Positions 1-5,252 of a stretch of DNA of 9,919 nt are shown one piece after another. This DNA is from Spirochaetota bacterium (GTDB lineage: Bacteria > Spirochaetota > Spirochaetia > B11-G9). Both the position numbers and the translations under genes were made by a program. Each line of letters starts with the position of its first letter. Position 1 is the stretch's first letter. The notes beneath the pieces were generated by a model. The model made no database searches, was not told the DNA's origin, and saw only the letters and a program-made list of their open reading frames with translations. The stretch spans positions 1 to 9,919 of the forward strand of contig QNBL01000070.1 in assembly GCA_003641695.1 (NCBI GenBank), in the 5' to 3' direction.

Positions 1-77
1 AAGACATTCTGGAGCATAAATCCGAGAGTAATTACAACAACTGATAAAACCCCTGCTAATAGTGTATTCTTTTCCAT
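1..77 (-). CDS. yidC: YidC membrane protein insertase, N-terminal fragment (runs off the window)
   Basis: This is the 5' end of a minus-strand gene; only 25 codons are inside the window. The ATG lies at 77-75 and is preceded by a strong Shine-Dalgarno sequence (GAGGAGAA, 88-81). The visible peptide begins MEKNTLLAGVLSVVVITL and continues hydrophobic to GFMLQNV. It has a short polar start followed by one membrane-spanning segment at about residues 6-22, which is how the YidC proteins of Gram-negative-type bacteria begin. YidC inserts and folds inner-membrane proteins, alone or with SecYEG. Position supports the call: rpmH-rnpA-yidC is a widely conserved order, and the start lies only 36 nt after the rnpA stop. 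There is no room for yidD, which often sits between rnpA and yidC. The identification rests on context plus a short N-terminus, since none of the conserved core is visible. Confidence 0.8.
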   Translation of the reverse strand, partial: MEKNTLLAGVLSVVVITLGFMLQNV

Positions 78-84
78 TATTTCT

Positions 85-109
85 CCTCATTATTCGTGAA
101 TAAGTGAGG
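85..109 (-). promoter_or_regulatory. Stem-loop covering part of the yidC ribosome binding site
   Basis: In the rnpA-yidC gap the plus-strand arms CCTCA-TTATT (85-94) and AATAA-g-TGAGG (99-109) are complementary, with one bulged base (104) and a 4-nt CGTG loop. On the minus-strand transcript the 3' arm ends in GAGG, the first half of the yidC Shine-Dalgarno sequence, 11 nt before the ATG. There is no U-tract, so it is not a terminator. It could modulate yidC translation or be a processing site between rnpA and yidC. The structure is read directly; the function is inference. Confidence 0.45.
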
Positions 110-113
110 ATAT

Positions 114-464
114 TCAGTGAGAAGTGATGAGCAGATCTGCTTTTTTTAGTAGATATGAAAATTGTTCTAAACGCTGACTATAACTGTAATTACCGGGGTA
201 TAACACGATTACCATGTCATATCCCTTACTTATATTGAATTTTAAATTACGATATATCTCACGTACAATCCTTTTGGATCTGTTTCGTATAACAGCATTG
301 CCGTACTTTCTTACAAGGGTAACAGCAAACCTGTTAAACTCAAGCATATTTTCGTTATAAACAAGTTTAGCTCCGGTACAGGAAACTTTTGCAGAAGAAC
401 TAAAAACCCTACTAATATCCTCTCTGGTCTTAAGTCTTTCTTTTCTAGTAAGGCTTCTTTTCAT
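114..464 (-). CDS. rnpA: Ribonuclease P protein component
   Basis: This is the 116-residue basic protein subunit of RNase P. It binds the RNase P RNA and helps it remove 5' leaders from tRNA precursors in the cytoplasm. The family signature is clear: the N-terminal LTRKERLKTREDISRVF, the beta-strand FAVTLVRKYGNAV, and the RNR motif at residues 60-62 within GNAVIRNRSKRIVRE (55-69). The length matches the family (about 110-120 residues). The ATG at 464-462 lies inside the 3' end of rpmH in another frame, so the two genes overlap by 20 nt. No good Shine-Dalgarno sequence is visible before it, so translation is probably coupled to that of rpmH. The usual family start (basic residues, then RKERL) supports this ATG. 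It is transcribed with rpmH, probably from the promoter at 663-692, and yidC follows after 36 nt. Confidence 0.97.
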   Translation of the reverse strand: MKRSLTRKERLKTREDISRVFSSSAKVSCTGAKLVYNENMLEFNRFAVTLVRKYGNAVIRNRSKRIVREIYRNLKFNISKGYDMVIVLYPGNYSYSQRLEQFSYLLKKADLLITSH

Positions 465-600
465 CCGCTACTGACAGTTTTTTTCTTCCCTTTCTCCGTC
501 TTCTTGCAAGAATAAGTCTTCCTGCTTTTGTTTTCATCCTGGCTCTAAAGCCAAATTTTCTGTTTCTTTTAACTCTGCTGGGCTGGTACGTTCTTTTCAT
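445..600 (-). CDS. rpmH: 50S ribosomal protein L34
   Basis: This small, very basic protein has 51 residues. It begins MKRTYQPSRVKRNRKFGF, continues RARMKTKAGRLILARRRRKGRKKL, and ends SVADEKKPY. The MKRTYQPS start and the GRxxLxRRRxKGRKxL core are diagnostic of L34, a component of the large ribosomal subunit. Most L34 proteins end just after KGRKxLS. Here about eight extra residues (ADEKKPY) run into the rnpA start, giving a 20-nt overlap (445-464). The ATG at 600-598 is preceded by AAGGAG (614-609) with 8 nt spacing. The gene lies 83 nt after the dciA-like gene on the same strand and has its own sigma-70-type promoter. It is too short for many automatic gene callers. Confidence 0.97.
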   Translation of the reverse strand: MKRTYQPSRVKRNRKFGFRARMKTKAGRLILARRRRKGRKKLSVADEKKPY

Positions 601-662
601 CCAAGAAACTCCTTATTTTTATCGCGTAATGCGCATTTATTGCTATTTTATAACGGTGTGGT

Positions 663-692
663 AGTATACTTTCAAACCATTCATTATGTCAA
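663..692 (-). promoter_or_regulatory. Sigma-70-type promoter for rpmH-rnpA(-yidC)
   Basis: On the minus strand a perfect -35 box TTGACA (692-687) is followed after 18 nt by TATACT (668-663), one mismatch from TATAAT. The -35 box overlaps the last codons of the upstream dciA-like gene (the sequence GAG TTG ACA TAA encodes its E-L-T-stop end). Transcription should start at about 655, giving a leader of roughly 55 nt before rpmH. This uncouples the ribosomal and RNase P genes from the dnaA cluster upstream. No terminator is visible between the two, so read-through is also possible. Confidence 0.75.
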
Positions 693-1091
693 CTCATCAT
701 CCTTCTTTATTGAACGTCCCAGCCTTTCAAGAATCTTGTCAAAACGCAGTTTTTCGTCATCCCGGCTGTCCTTATCCTGTTTATTGTCTTTTTCCGGTGC
801 CGCTTTTTTGTGTTTCTCAAGAAAAATTCTAATATCTCTTATCTCCAGCTGAGGAAACATCGATTTCGTTTTCTTAAGAATCTCCCTTTTCCTCAGCTGA
901 ATCAACTGTATCCAACCCGGGTGATCCACTTCCATGTAGAGTATACCGTTTTTTATATCCGTCAGACGGGAATGATTAGATATATCCGTTCCTGCTATTT
1001 TGTTCCAACTGTTAAAAAAGGATACATACATCTCCCCCTCTAGATGAATACCTCCGAGAACATCTATCAGAACATCCCTTGCCTTTTTCAT
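684..1091 (-). CDS. DUF721 / DciA-like protein, putative replicative helicase operator
   Basis: This 135-residue protein has the DUF721 pattern. It contains W29-x-x-I/V-x-G (FNSWNKIAGTDISNHS, 25-41), a strand GILYMEVDHPGW ending in the conserved W60, and then LIQLRKREILKK. The first 95 or so residues form the small KH-like domain. The rest is a charged, probably flexible tail (many K, E and D at 92-115) with a possible helix at about 114-128. DUF721 proteins include DciA, described as the loader/operator of DnaB helicase in bacteria lacking DnaC or DnaI. The location at the end of dnaA-dnaN-recF fits that role, and a DUF721 gene in this place is, as I recall, also found in Treponema. The start overlaps the recF stop as ATGA (1091-1088), so translation is likely coupled. 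The family call is good; the DciA function is inferred and untested here. Confidence 0.85.
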   Translation of the reverse strand: MKKARDVLIDVLGGIHLEGEMYVSFFNSWNKIAGTDISNHSRLTDIKNGILYMEVDHPGWIQLIQLRKREILKKTKSMFPQLEIRDIRIFLEKHKKAAPEKDNKQDKDSRDDEKLRFDKILERLGRSIKKDDELT

Positions 1092-2170
1092 TTTGCAGTC
1101 AGTACCCCTTCGCTAACATCGTACATCTTAACATTTTCCTGAATCCTGTCGTAAGCATGCTCGCCCGGGAGAAAGGTAAAAAAAGCCTGTTCATACTCCG
1201 GAAGGTAGTTAAAAAACCGGTTTCTCCGCTCACTATCCAGTTCAAGCAGCACATCATCAAGAAGAAGTATCGGTTTCCGTGCCGTTTTTTTCAAATAAAA
1301 GATAGACTGGGTAATCCTCATTACAAGGGATATTAATCTCAGCTGGCCGGTAGAAGCAATCTTTGAAAAATTCCGATTATCCATATAGTACTCAAACCTG
1401 TCACGATGAACACCAGTCGATGTTGATCCTGTAAACAGATCATTTTTCCAGGATTTCTCAAGTTTTACATTTATTTCTTCCACTGTAAAACAATCTTTCC
1501 AGGAGGGTTCATATTTTATGGATACCTCTTTTCCCAGCTGAGAAATACTTGAAAATATCGGTGTGAAAACTGTATTGAACTCCTTTACAGCAGATTCCCG
1601 CTTCTTTTGAATCTCCAGCCCGGCCTCAGCGAGCTGATAGTTTAGTACGTCCATGAGCTTTGAACCCTCATTCTTGAGTTCTGTGTTTCTTATTTTAAGT
1701 ATCTTACGGTAGTTACGTAAAAGATCAATAAATACCAGATCGTATATACTCATTATCTGATTAAAAAACCACCGTTTCTTATCCGGAGTCCCGTTTATAA
1801 ATGCAAGATCATCATGGGTAAATACTATTGATGGAATATTATGTATGAGATTTTTCCTGTCTTTAACTGCTTTTCCGTTTAAAAGAATCTTTTTTTTATT
1901 TCCTTTATAGTTAAATGAAACAGTATTGGAGTATTCACCATCCCTGTTATAGGTTCCGAAAAGGGTTGTTTCTGAATGCCCGTGTTTTATGAGAAGAGAT
2001 TCCGTTCTGGTTCTAAATGAGGATCCAAAACAAAGGATGTATATTGATTCAAGAAAATTACTCTTCCCTTGTCCGTTTTGGCCTGTAAGAAAAATATTTA
2101 AACCTTCAAGATCAACTACCTGATCCTGAAGGTTTCTGAAAGAAAATGTTTTTACCTGTGTAAACCCCAT
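1088..2170 (-). CDS. recF: DNA replication and repair protein RecF
   Basis: This is a 360-residue SMC-like ATPase that binds gapped or ssDNA-dsDNA junctions and, with RecO and RecR, helps load RecA at stalled forks. Visible motifs are Walker A GQNGQGKS (30-37), GVHRDRFE (253-260, the conserved G-x-H-R-D segment), the ABC-type signature region ASTGQLRL (272-279), and Walker B ILLLDDVLLELD (301-312). A long alpha-helical arm lies between the nucleotide-binding halves (about 140-215). Length and motif order match RecF (about 360 residues). The ATG at 2170-2168 begins 5 nt after the dnaN stop, without a clear Shine-Dalgarno sequence, suggesting translational coupling. The signature reads STGQ where many RecF proteins have SxGQ with other residues in the second position, so all key residues appear intact. 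Confidence 0.97.
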   Translation of the reverse strand: MGFTQVKTFSFRNLQDQVVDLEGLNIFLTGQNGQGKSNFLESIYILCFGSSFRTRTESLLIKHGHSETTLFGTYNRDGEYSNTVSFNYKGNKKKILLNGKAVKDRKNLIHNIPSIVFTHDDLAFINGTPDKKRWFFNQIMSIYDLVFIDLLRNYRKILKIRNTELKNEGSKLMDVLNYQLAEAGLEIQKKRESAVKEFNTVFTPIFSSISQLGKEVSIKYEPSWKDCFTVEEINVKLEKSWKNDLFTGSTSTGVHRDRFEYYMDNRNFSKIASTGQLRLISLVMRITQSIFYLKKTARKPILLLDDVLLELDSERRNRFFNYLPEYEQAFFTFLPGEHAYDRIQENVKMYDVSEGVLTAK

Positions 2171-2175
2171 GAAAA

Positions 2176-3282
2176 CTAATCAAGCTGCATGGGCATAACT
2201 ATAGGAAAAAGGTCCTTATCATAGGTAGGAACAATTGTTATAGCCTTGTTTGCTCCAGAAAATCTTATCAATACATCTTCATCATCAATGACCTTTAAAG
2301 GATCAATTAAATACTGATAATTCAAGGCTATCGATGTTTCCTCTCCAATAAAGGAACATGCAACCTCTTCTTTTGCAGTACCGAATTCGCTCTCTTCTGA
2401 ATTGATTATCAATGAATTTTCAATAAAATTCAGAAAAATCCGTTTTGATTTCTGTTCCACAAGAAGAGATACCCTTTTCAAGGCTTCTATCATTTGAAGT
2501 CTGTTAATCCTGACTTCATAATCCTGACTCTCCGGTATAACTCTTTTGTAGTTTGGAAACTGTCCCTTTATTAGATTTGAAGAAAGTTTCTGGTTATCAA
2601 ATTTGACAAATATATTGTTATCAGTTACTGCCAGAGCTATAACACCTTCACCGCTGGATAGTTTTTTTACAAGATGCAGTATTTTCGTCGGTACTATAAC
2701 AGGATCAAAGTTTATATTTTCTTCATCAAATGCTGTTTTAATAAAAGAAAGTCTTCTTCCATCGGTAGCAACCATGGAGAGGGTATTATCCTCGTGTTCA
2801 AGATATACACCGTTCATGTAGTATCTTGTTTCATCATCGGAAACTGCAAATACTGTTTGCTCTATCATATCAATCAGCTCTTTCTGCGGAAGCTGAAAGA
2901 AGTTGTCATCCGAAATATCCTGAAGTTCAGGATATTTCTCAGCATTTATACTTTTAAGCTGAAAATTAATCTTGTTGAATAGGGGATTTATGATAAATCT
3001 ATTGTCATTTTTCTGACTAAATTCAATATCTCCTTCGGGTAAAGAACGAAGGATGCTTAAAAATTTTTCACAGAATACCGTTGTGCTTCCGCCTTGCGTA
3101 ACTTCAACGGGGATCATGGTTTCAAATCCAACCTTTAAATCTGTAGCACGTATTGTAAGTCTGTTGTTGTCTGCCTCGAGAAGAACATTTGAAAGTATGG
3201 AAATTGAATTTCTGGATGATATTATCTCTTGAGCAATTGAAATTTCTTTAATTATTAGATCTTTATTACAGGTAAATTTCAT
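2176..3282 (-). CDS. dnaN: DNA polymerase III beta subunit (sliding clamp)
   Basis: This 368-residue protein forms the dimeric ring that tethers DNA polymerase III to DNA and recruits many partners. It shows the clamp pattern across its three domains: LSNVLLEADNNRLTIRATDL near 30-49, DETRYYMNGVYLE (150-162), VATDGRRL (171-178), LIKGQFPNYKRVIP (237-250), NYQYLIDPL (321-329), and the C-terminal PIVMPMQLD, which contributes to the hydrophobic pocket that binds clamp-interacting peptides. The length is standard. The ATG at 3282-3280 has a good Shine-Dalgarno sequence (AGGAGA, 3293-3288) 6 nt upstream. The gene is separated from dnaA by 197 nt holding the putative unwinding element, and recF follows after 5 nt. 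Confidence 0.98.
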   Translation of the reverse strand: MKFTCNKDLIIKEISIAQEIISSRNSISILSNVLLEADNNRLTIRATDLKVGFETMIPVEVTQGGSTTVFCEKFLSILRSLPEGDIEFSQKNDNRFIINPLFNKINFQLKSINAEKYPELQDISDDNFFQLPQKELIDMIEQTVFAVSDDETRYYMNGVYLEHEDNTLSMVATDGRRLSFIKTAFDEENINFDPVIVPTKILHLVKKLSSGEGVIALAVTDNNIFVKFDNQKLSSNLIKGQFPNYKRVIPESQDYEVRINRLQMIEALKRVSLLVEQKSKRIFLNFIENSLIINSEESEFGTAKEEVACSFIGEETSIALNYQYLIDPLKVIDDEDVLIRFSGANKAITIVPTYDKDLFPIVMPMQLD

Positions 3283-3312
3283 TATTCTCTCCTAATACTT
3301 ATTAATTAATAT

Positions 3313-3336
3313 TAGTAATAGTAGTAATAGGGGCGG
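3313..3336 (-). other. Putative basal origin unwinding element: GC cluster plus six DnaA-trios
   Basis: Read on the minus strand, a GC-rich cluster CCGCCC (3336-3331) is followed directly by CTATTACTACTATTACTA (3330-3313). This is six consecutive triplets of the form CTA or TTA, equal to TAG/TAA read on the other strand. These are DnaA-trios, the repeated trinucleotide along which DnaA forms a filament on single-stranded DNA in Bacillus subtilis. There the order is also DnaA box, GC-rich spacer, trios, AT-rich DNA, located between dnaA and dnaN. Here AT-only sequence (ATATTAATTAAT) follows the trios towards dnaN. On the other side is a TTGTTAACA sequence (3351-3343), a degenerate DnaA-box candidate matching 6 of 9 positions. 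The motif is directly visible; its role as the melting site is inference. Confidence 0.7.
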
Positions 3337-3356
3337 TTAATATGTTAACAACCCCT
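3329..3356. repeat. Imperfect inverted repeat beside the DnaA-trios
   Basis: The arms are AGGGG (3329-3333) with CCCCT (3352-3356), and GTTAA (3336-3340) with TTAAC (3345-3349). A 2x2 internal mismatch (CG opposite AA) separates the two pairs, and the loop is TATG. The left arm contains the GC cluster that borders the DnaA-trios. It could be an RNA hairpin in the dnaN leader or a protein-binding palindrome at the origin. There is no U-tract directly after it on either strand, so a terminator is unlikely. Confidence 0.5.
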
Positions 3357-3460
3357 CTAAAACAATTACATATAAATAATTACTCATCTTAATAACAGTA
3401 TACCATAATTAACAATCTCTTAACATATCCCTCATAAAAAAAAATTATAAACATTGTTAA
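3345..3460. repeat. Cluster of TTGTTAA elements in the dnaA-dnaN gap
   Basis: The heptamer TTGTTAA occurs three times in this 197-nt gap: minus strand at 3351-3345 and 3415-3409, and plus strand at 3454-3460. Two more copies, both minus strand, lie in the dnaA-gyrB gap at 4928-4922 and 5117-5111. Four of the five read ATTGTTAA. They may be low-affinity or lineage-specific initiator sites, or simply reflect AT-rich composition. The two copies nearest to other origin signals are extended to TTGTTAACA and TTGTTAAACA. Confidence 0.35.
3397..3405 (-). promoter_or_regulatory. Possible extended -10 promoter for dnaN
   Basis: On the minus strand the sequence TGGTATACT (3405-3397) is an extended -10 element (TG, one base, then TATACT). 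The -35 region 17 nt upstream is poor, which an extended -10 can tolerate. It would give dnaN-recF-dciA transcription independent of dnaA, with a leader of about 110 nt that includes the inverted repeat and the DnaA-trio tract. Confidence 0.4.
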
Positions 3461-3479
3461 ACATGTTGCTCACAGTTTA

Positions 3480-4889
3480 TCAAGAATTTATTCTATTCTC
3501 CTTAATCATTCTTATAAGATTTTGAATAATAGATTCCAGGGATGGATCGGATTTCAATTTACTTTCTATCCTCTGACAGGCATGCATAACTGTAGTATGG
3601 TCTCTACCTCCAAAATCAACTCCGACTTCTGTTGTTGAGTATTCTGTTATTTCTCTGGTAATATACATTGCAATCTGCCTGGGAAAGGTAATTGCCTTGG
3701 TTCTCTTTTTTCCCCTTAGATCGTTTTGTGAAAGATTAAAGTAGTCTGCGACAATCTTCTGGATAATATCTATGGTAATGTTCCCATGCCGGGGGTTTGA
3801 AAACTCATCTTTGAGCTGTTCTTTTGCTATATCCATGGTTATCTTTTTATTTAACAGTTCACCGTAGGCAATGAGCTTTGTGAGAGCTGCTTCAAGATCC
3901 CTCACGTTGGTTGTTACGTTTTTACATATTAAATCAAGAATCTCATCATCAAGATTTGTACCTAGAGTTTCAAGTTTCTGCTTTAGTATGGCAAACTTTG
4001 TTTCATATCTCGGCGGCTGCAGATCAACGTTCAGTCCTCTTGAAAACCTGCTTCTAAGTCTGTCTGTAAGATTTTTAAGTTCGGAAACCGGTCGGTCACT
4101 GGTAAATACCATCTGCTTGTTGTAATCATACAGAGCGTTAAAGGTATGGAAGAGCTCTTCCTGTGTAGACATTTTTTTACCAAGAAAATGAATATCGTCA
4201 ATGAGCAGAACATCTACTTTACGGTACTTGTTTTTAAATTTATACATTTCTCCTTCGCCGAGAAGCCGTATGAAATCATTGGTAAATTGTTCAGCAGTAA
4301 CATATTCAACTTTCATTCCTTTGAAGTTGTCAAGAATGTAATTACCAATTGACTGTATAAGATGGGTTTTACCTAAACCGACACCTCCGTATATAAGACA
4401 GGGGTTGTAAGCTTTACCGGGATTTTTTGAAATGGCAATACAGGCATTTGCTGCAAAGGTATTACTTTCACCAATAACGAAGTTATCGAAAACGTAATCC
4501 CGTCTCAAGTTAGAATTTTTTTCAAGAGTATCTTTGCCGGTAATCTGTTGTTTTGACTTACTGTTTTTGACTTTATTTTTCGGTTCAGATTCTTTATAAC
4601 CGTTGGTATTTTCTTCTTTCCCAATCTGTGTGGTTACCTGTTTAACGATGAATTCAATTTCCATCACTGAGCCGGTAAGTTCGGAAATGGTACTCAGGAT
4701 AAGATCACTGAACTTTTGTGTAACCTGTTCTTTATAAAAAGTAGAGGGAACCGAAAGAATAATCTTGTTTTTTCCGGAACCGTAATATCTTATATTCTTG
4801 AACCACATACTGTTGTCTATTTCAGATATCTTTTCCCTTATCTGCTTTAAGGCCTCTTTCCAGAAAATATCATAGTTCCATTCATTCAT
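3480..4889 (-). CDS. dnaA: Chromosomal replication initiator protein DnaA
   Basis: DnaA is an AAA+ ATPase that binds DnaA boxes, melts the origin and recruits the helicase. With the ATG at 4889-4887 it has 469 residues, beginning MNEWNYDIFWKEALKQI. The domains are: domain I (about 1-85), a K/N/S-rich linker (about 90-130), an AAA+ domain with Walker A GGVGLGKT (168-175), Walker B LLIDDIHFL (228-236), sensor 1 VFTSDRP (261-267), arginine-finger region LRSRF (278-282) and sensor 2 NVRDLEAAL (328-336), and domain IV with the DNA-binding signature GGRDHTTVMHACQRI (427-441). The open frame extends 13 codons upstream to a TTG. I reject that start because no Shine-Dalgarno sequence precedes it and those codons coincide with a perfect DnaA box. 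Even the ATG has only a weak site (GTGGG). The Walker B run has DDIHFL where many DnaA proteins have DDIQFL. Regulation is probably by its own protein through boxes at 4895-4914. Confidence 0.97.
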   Translation of the reverse strand: MNEWNYDIFWKEALKQIREKISEIDNSMWFKNIRYYGSGKNKIILSVPSTFYKEQVTQKFSDLILSTISELTGSVMEIEFIVKQVTTQIGKEENTNGYKESEPKNKVKNSKSKQQITGKDTLEKNSNLRRDYVFDNFVIGESNTFAANACIAISKNPGKAYNPCLIYGGVGLGKTHLIQSIGNYILDNFKGMKVEYVTAEQFTNDFIRLLGEGEMYKFKNKYRKVDVLLIDDIHFLGKKMSTQEELFHTFNALYDYNKQMVFTSDRPVSELKNLTDRLRSRFSRGLNVDLQPPRYETKFAILKQKLETLGTNLDDEILDLICKNVTTNVRDLEAALTKLIAYGELLNKKITMDIAKEQLKDEFSNPRHGNITIDIIQKIVADYFNLSQNDLRGKKRTKAITFPRQIAMYITREITEYSTTEVGVDFGGRDHTTVMHACQRIESKLKSDPSLESIIQNLIRMIKENRINS

Positions 4890-4894
4890 CTTAT

Positions 4895-4914
4895 TTACCC
4901 ACAAGTTATCCACA
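4895..4914 (+). promoter_or_regulatory. Tandem DnaA boxes immediately upstream of dnaA
   Basis: TTATCCACA at 4906-4914 is a perfect match to the canonical DnaA box. TTACCCACA at 4895-4903 differs at one position. They lie in the same orientation, 11 bp apart, about one helical turn, which favours cooperative DnaA binding. The nearer box ends 6 nt from the dnaA ATG and contains the only purine-rich stretch available as a ribosome binding site (GTGGG on the mRNA). This suggests tight autoregulation of dnaA. Confidence 0.85.
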
Positions 4915-4980
4915 GGATAATTTAACAATAAAAATTATTAAATTTATGTAAAAAAACTCCAATATGTTGAACTACAGATC

Positions 4981-5008
4981 AATTATTATATAATTATATA
5001 TAATATAA
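4981..5008. promoter_or_regulatory. AT-only tract: possible dnaA promoter and/or secondary unwinding element
   Basis: All 28 bases are A or T, with TATATA runs. On the minus strand it contains two TATAAT hexamers (4990-4985 and 4998-4993). Weak -35-like sequences lie just upstream (TTGTTA 5011-5006, TTGTAA 5018-5013), but the spacings (14-15 nt) are not ideal. It is the best place for the dnaA promoter. As a very easily melted stretch it could also be a second DNA unwinding element near the boxes at 4895-4914. Neither role can be decided by eye. Confidence 0.4.
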
Positions 5009-5096
5009 CAAGTTACAAAAACAAGTAGTCTCTTACACGGTTCCAGTAGGGTTTTAAACACCGTCAAGGAGTAACTTCCTCTCAAAACAACACAAA

Positions 5097-5105
5097 GTAT
5101 CCACA
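5097..5105 (+). promoter_or_regulatory. DnaA box, one mismatch
   Basis: GTATCCACA differs from the canonical TTATCCACA only at the first base and has the same orientation as the pair near dnaA. It lies about 150 bp upstream of gyrB and 88 bp upstream of the -35 box of the gyrB promoter. It is probably part of the DnaA-binding array of the origin. Confidence 0.65.
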
Positions 5106-5192
5106 ATTTATTAACAATTATTGGAAGTACTGATCATTTTATTATAGAGAAATAATATAGGCAAGTAAAAAGTTTAAAAATATTATCCTCTG

Positions 5193-5221
5193 TTGATTAT
5201 TTATACCTAAAAATGTATAAT
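5193..5221 (+). promoter_or_regulatory. Sigma-70-type promoter of gyrBA
   Basis: TTGATT (5193-5198) and a perfect TATAAT (5216-5221) are separated by 17 nt. Transcription should begin near 5228, leaving a leader of about 25 nt before the gyrB ATG. A weaker second candidate is TTGGAA (5121-5126), 16 nt, TATAGA (5143-5148). The gyrB ribosome binding site is modest (AGG at 5241-5243, 9 nt from the ATG). Confidence 0.75.
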
Positions 5222-5252
5222 CAGCCATTCTCTAACTAATAGGTAAATACAA

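Larger units (their letters stand above)
4890..5252. other. dnaA-gyrB divergent intergenic region, part of the probable origin of replication
   Basis: This 363-nt AT-rich stretch lies at the point from which dnaA and gyrB diverge. No credible gene is present. It holds a tandem pair of DnaA boxes next to dnaA, a third near-consensus box, an AT-only tract, two TTGTTAA elements and a clear gyrB promoter. Together with the DnaA-trio element in the dnaA-dnaN gap it would form a bipartite origin with dnaA in the middle, as in Bacillus subtilis. The 5012-5096 section is less AT-rich and I recognise nothing in it. Confidence 0.75.

Noticed and set aside
640..1336. Open frames on the plus strand opposite the dciA-like gene and the recF 3' end
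   Set aside because: They are antisense to well-supported genes, with low-complexity or odd composition, no recognisable motifs and no ribosome sites.
3436..3467. Possible dnaA terminator: AACAT/ATGTT hairpin followed by nine T on the minus strand
   Set aside because: The stem is only 5 AT-rich base pairs with an 8-nt loop, too weak to support a terminator. The T run is part of general AT richness.
4890..4928. Longer dnaA reading frame starting at TTG (4928), adding 13 residues
   Set aside because: No Shine-Dalgarno sequence precedes it. The added codons coincide with a perfect DnaA box, and the ATG at 4889 gives a normal DnaA N-terminus.
5037..5065. ACGGT/ACCGT inverted repeat in the dnaA-gyrB gap
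   Set aside because: Five base pairs with a 19-nt loop is within chance expectation.
5191..5199. Possible minus-strand DnaA box TAATCAACA
   Set aside because: Two mismatches, including in the CCACA core, and it overlaps the -35 box of gyrB; not convincing by eye.
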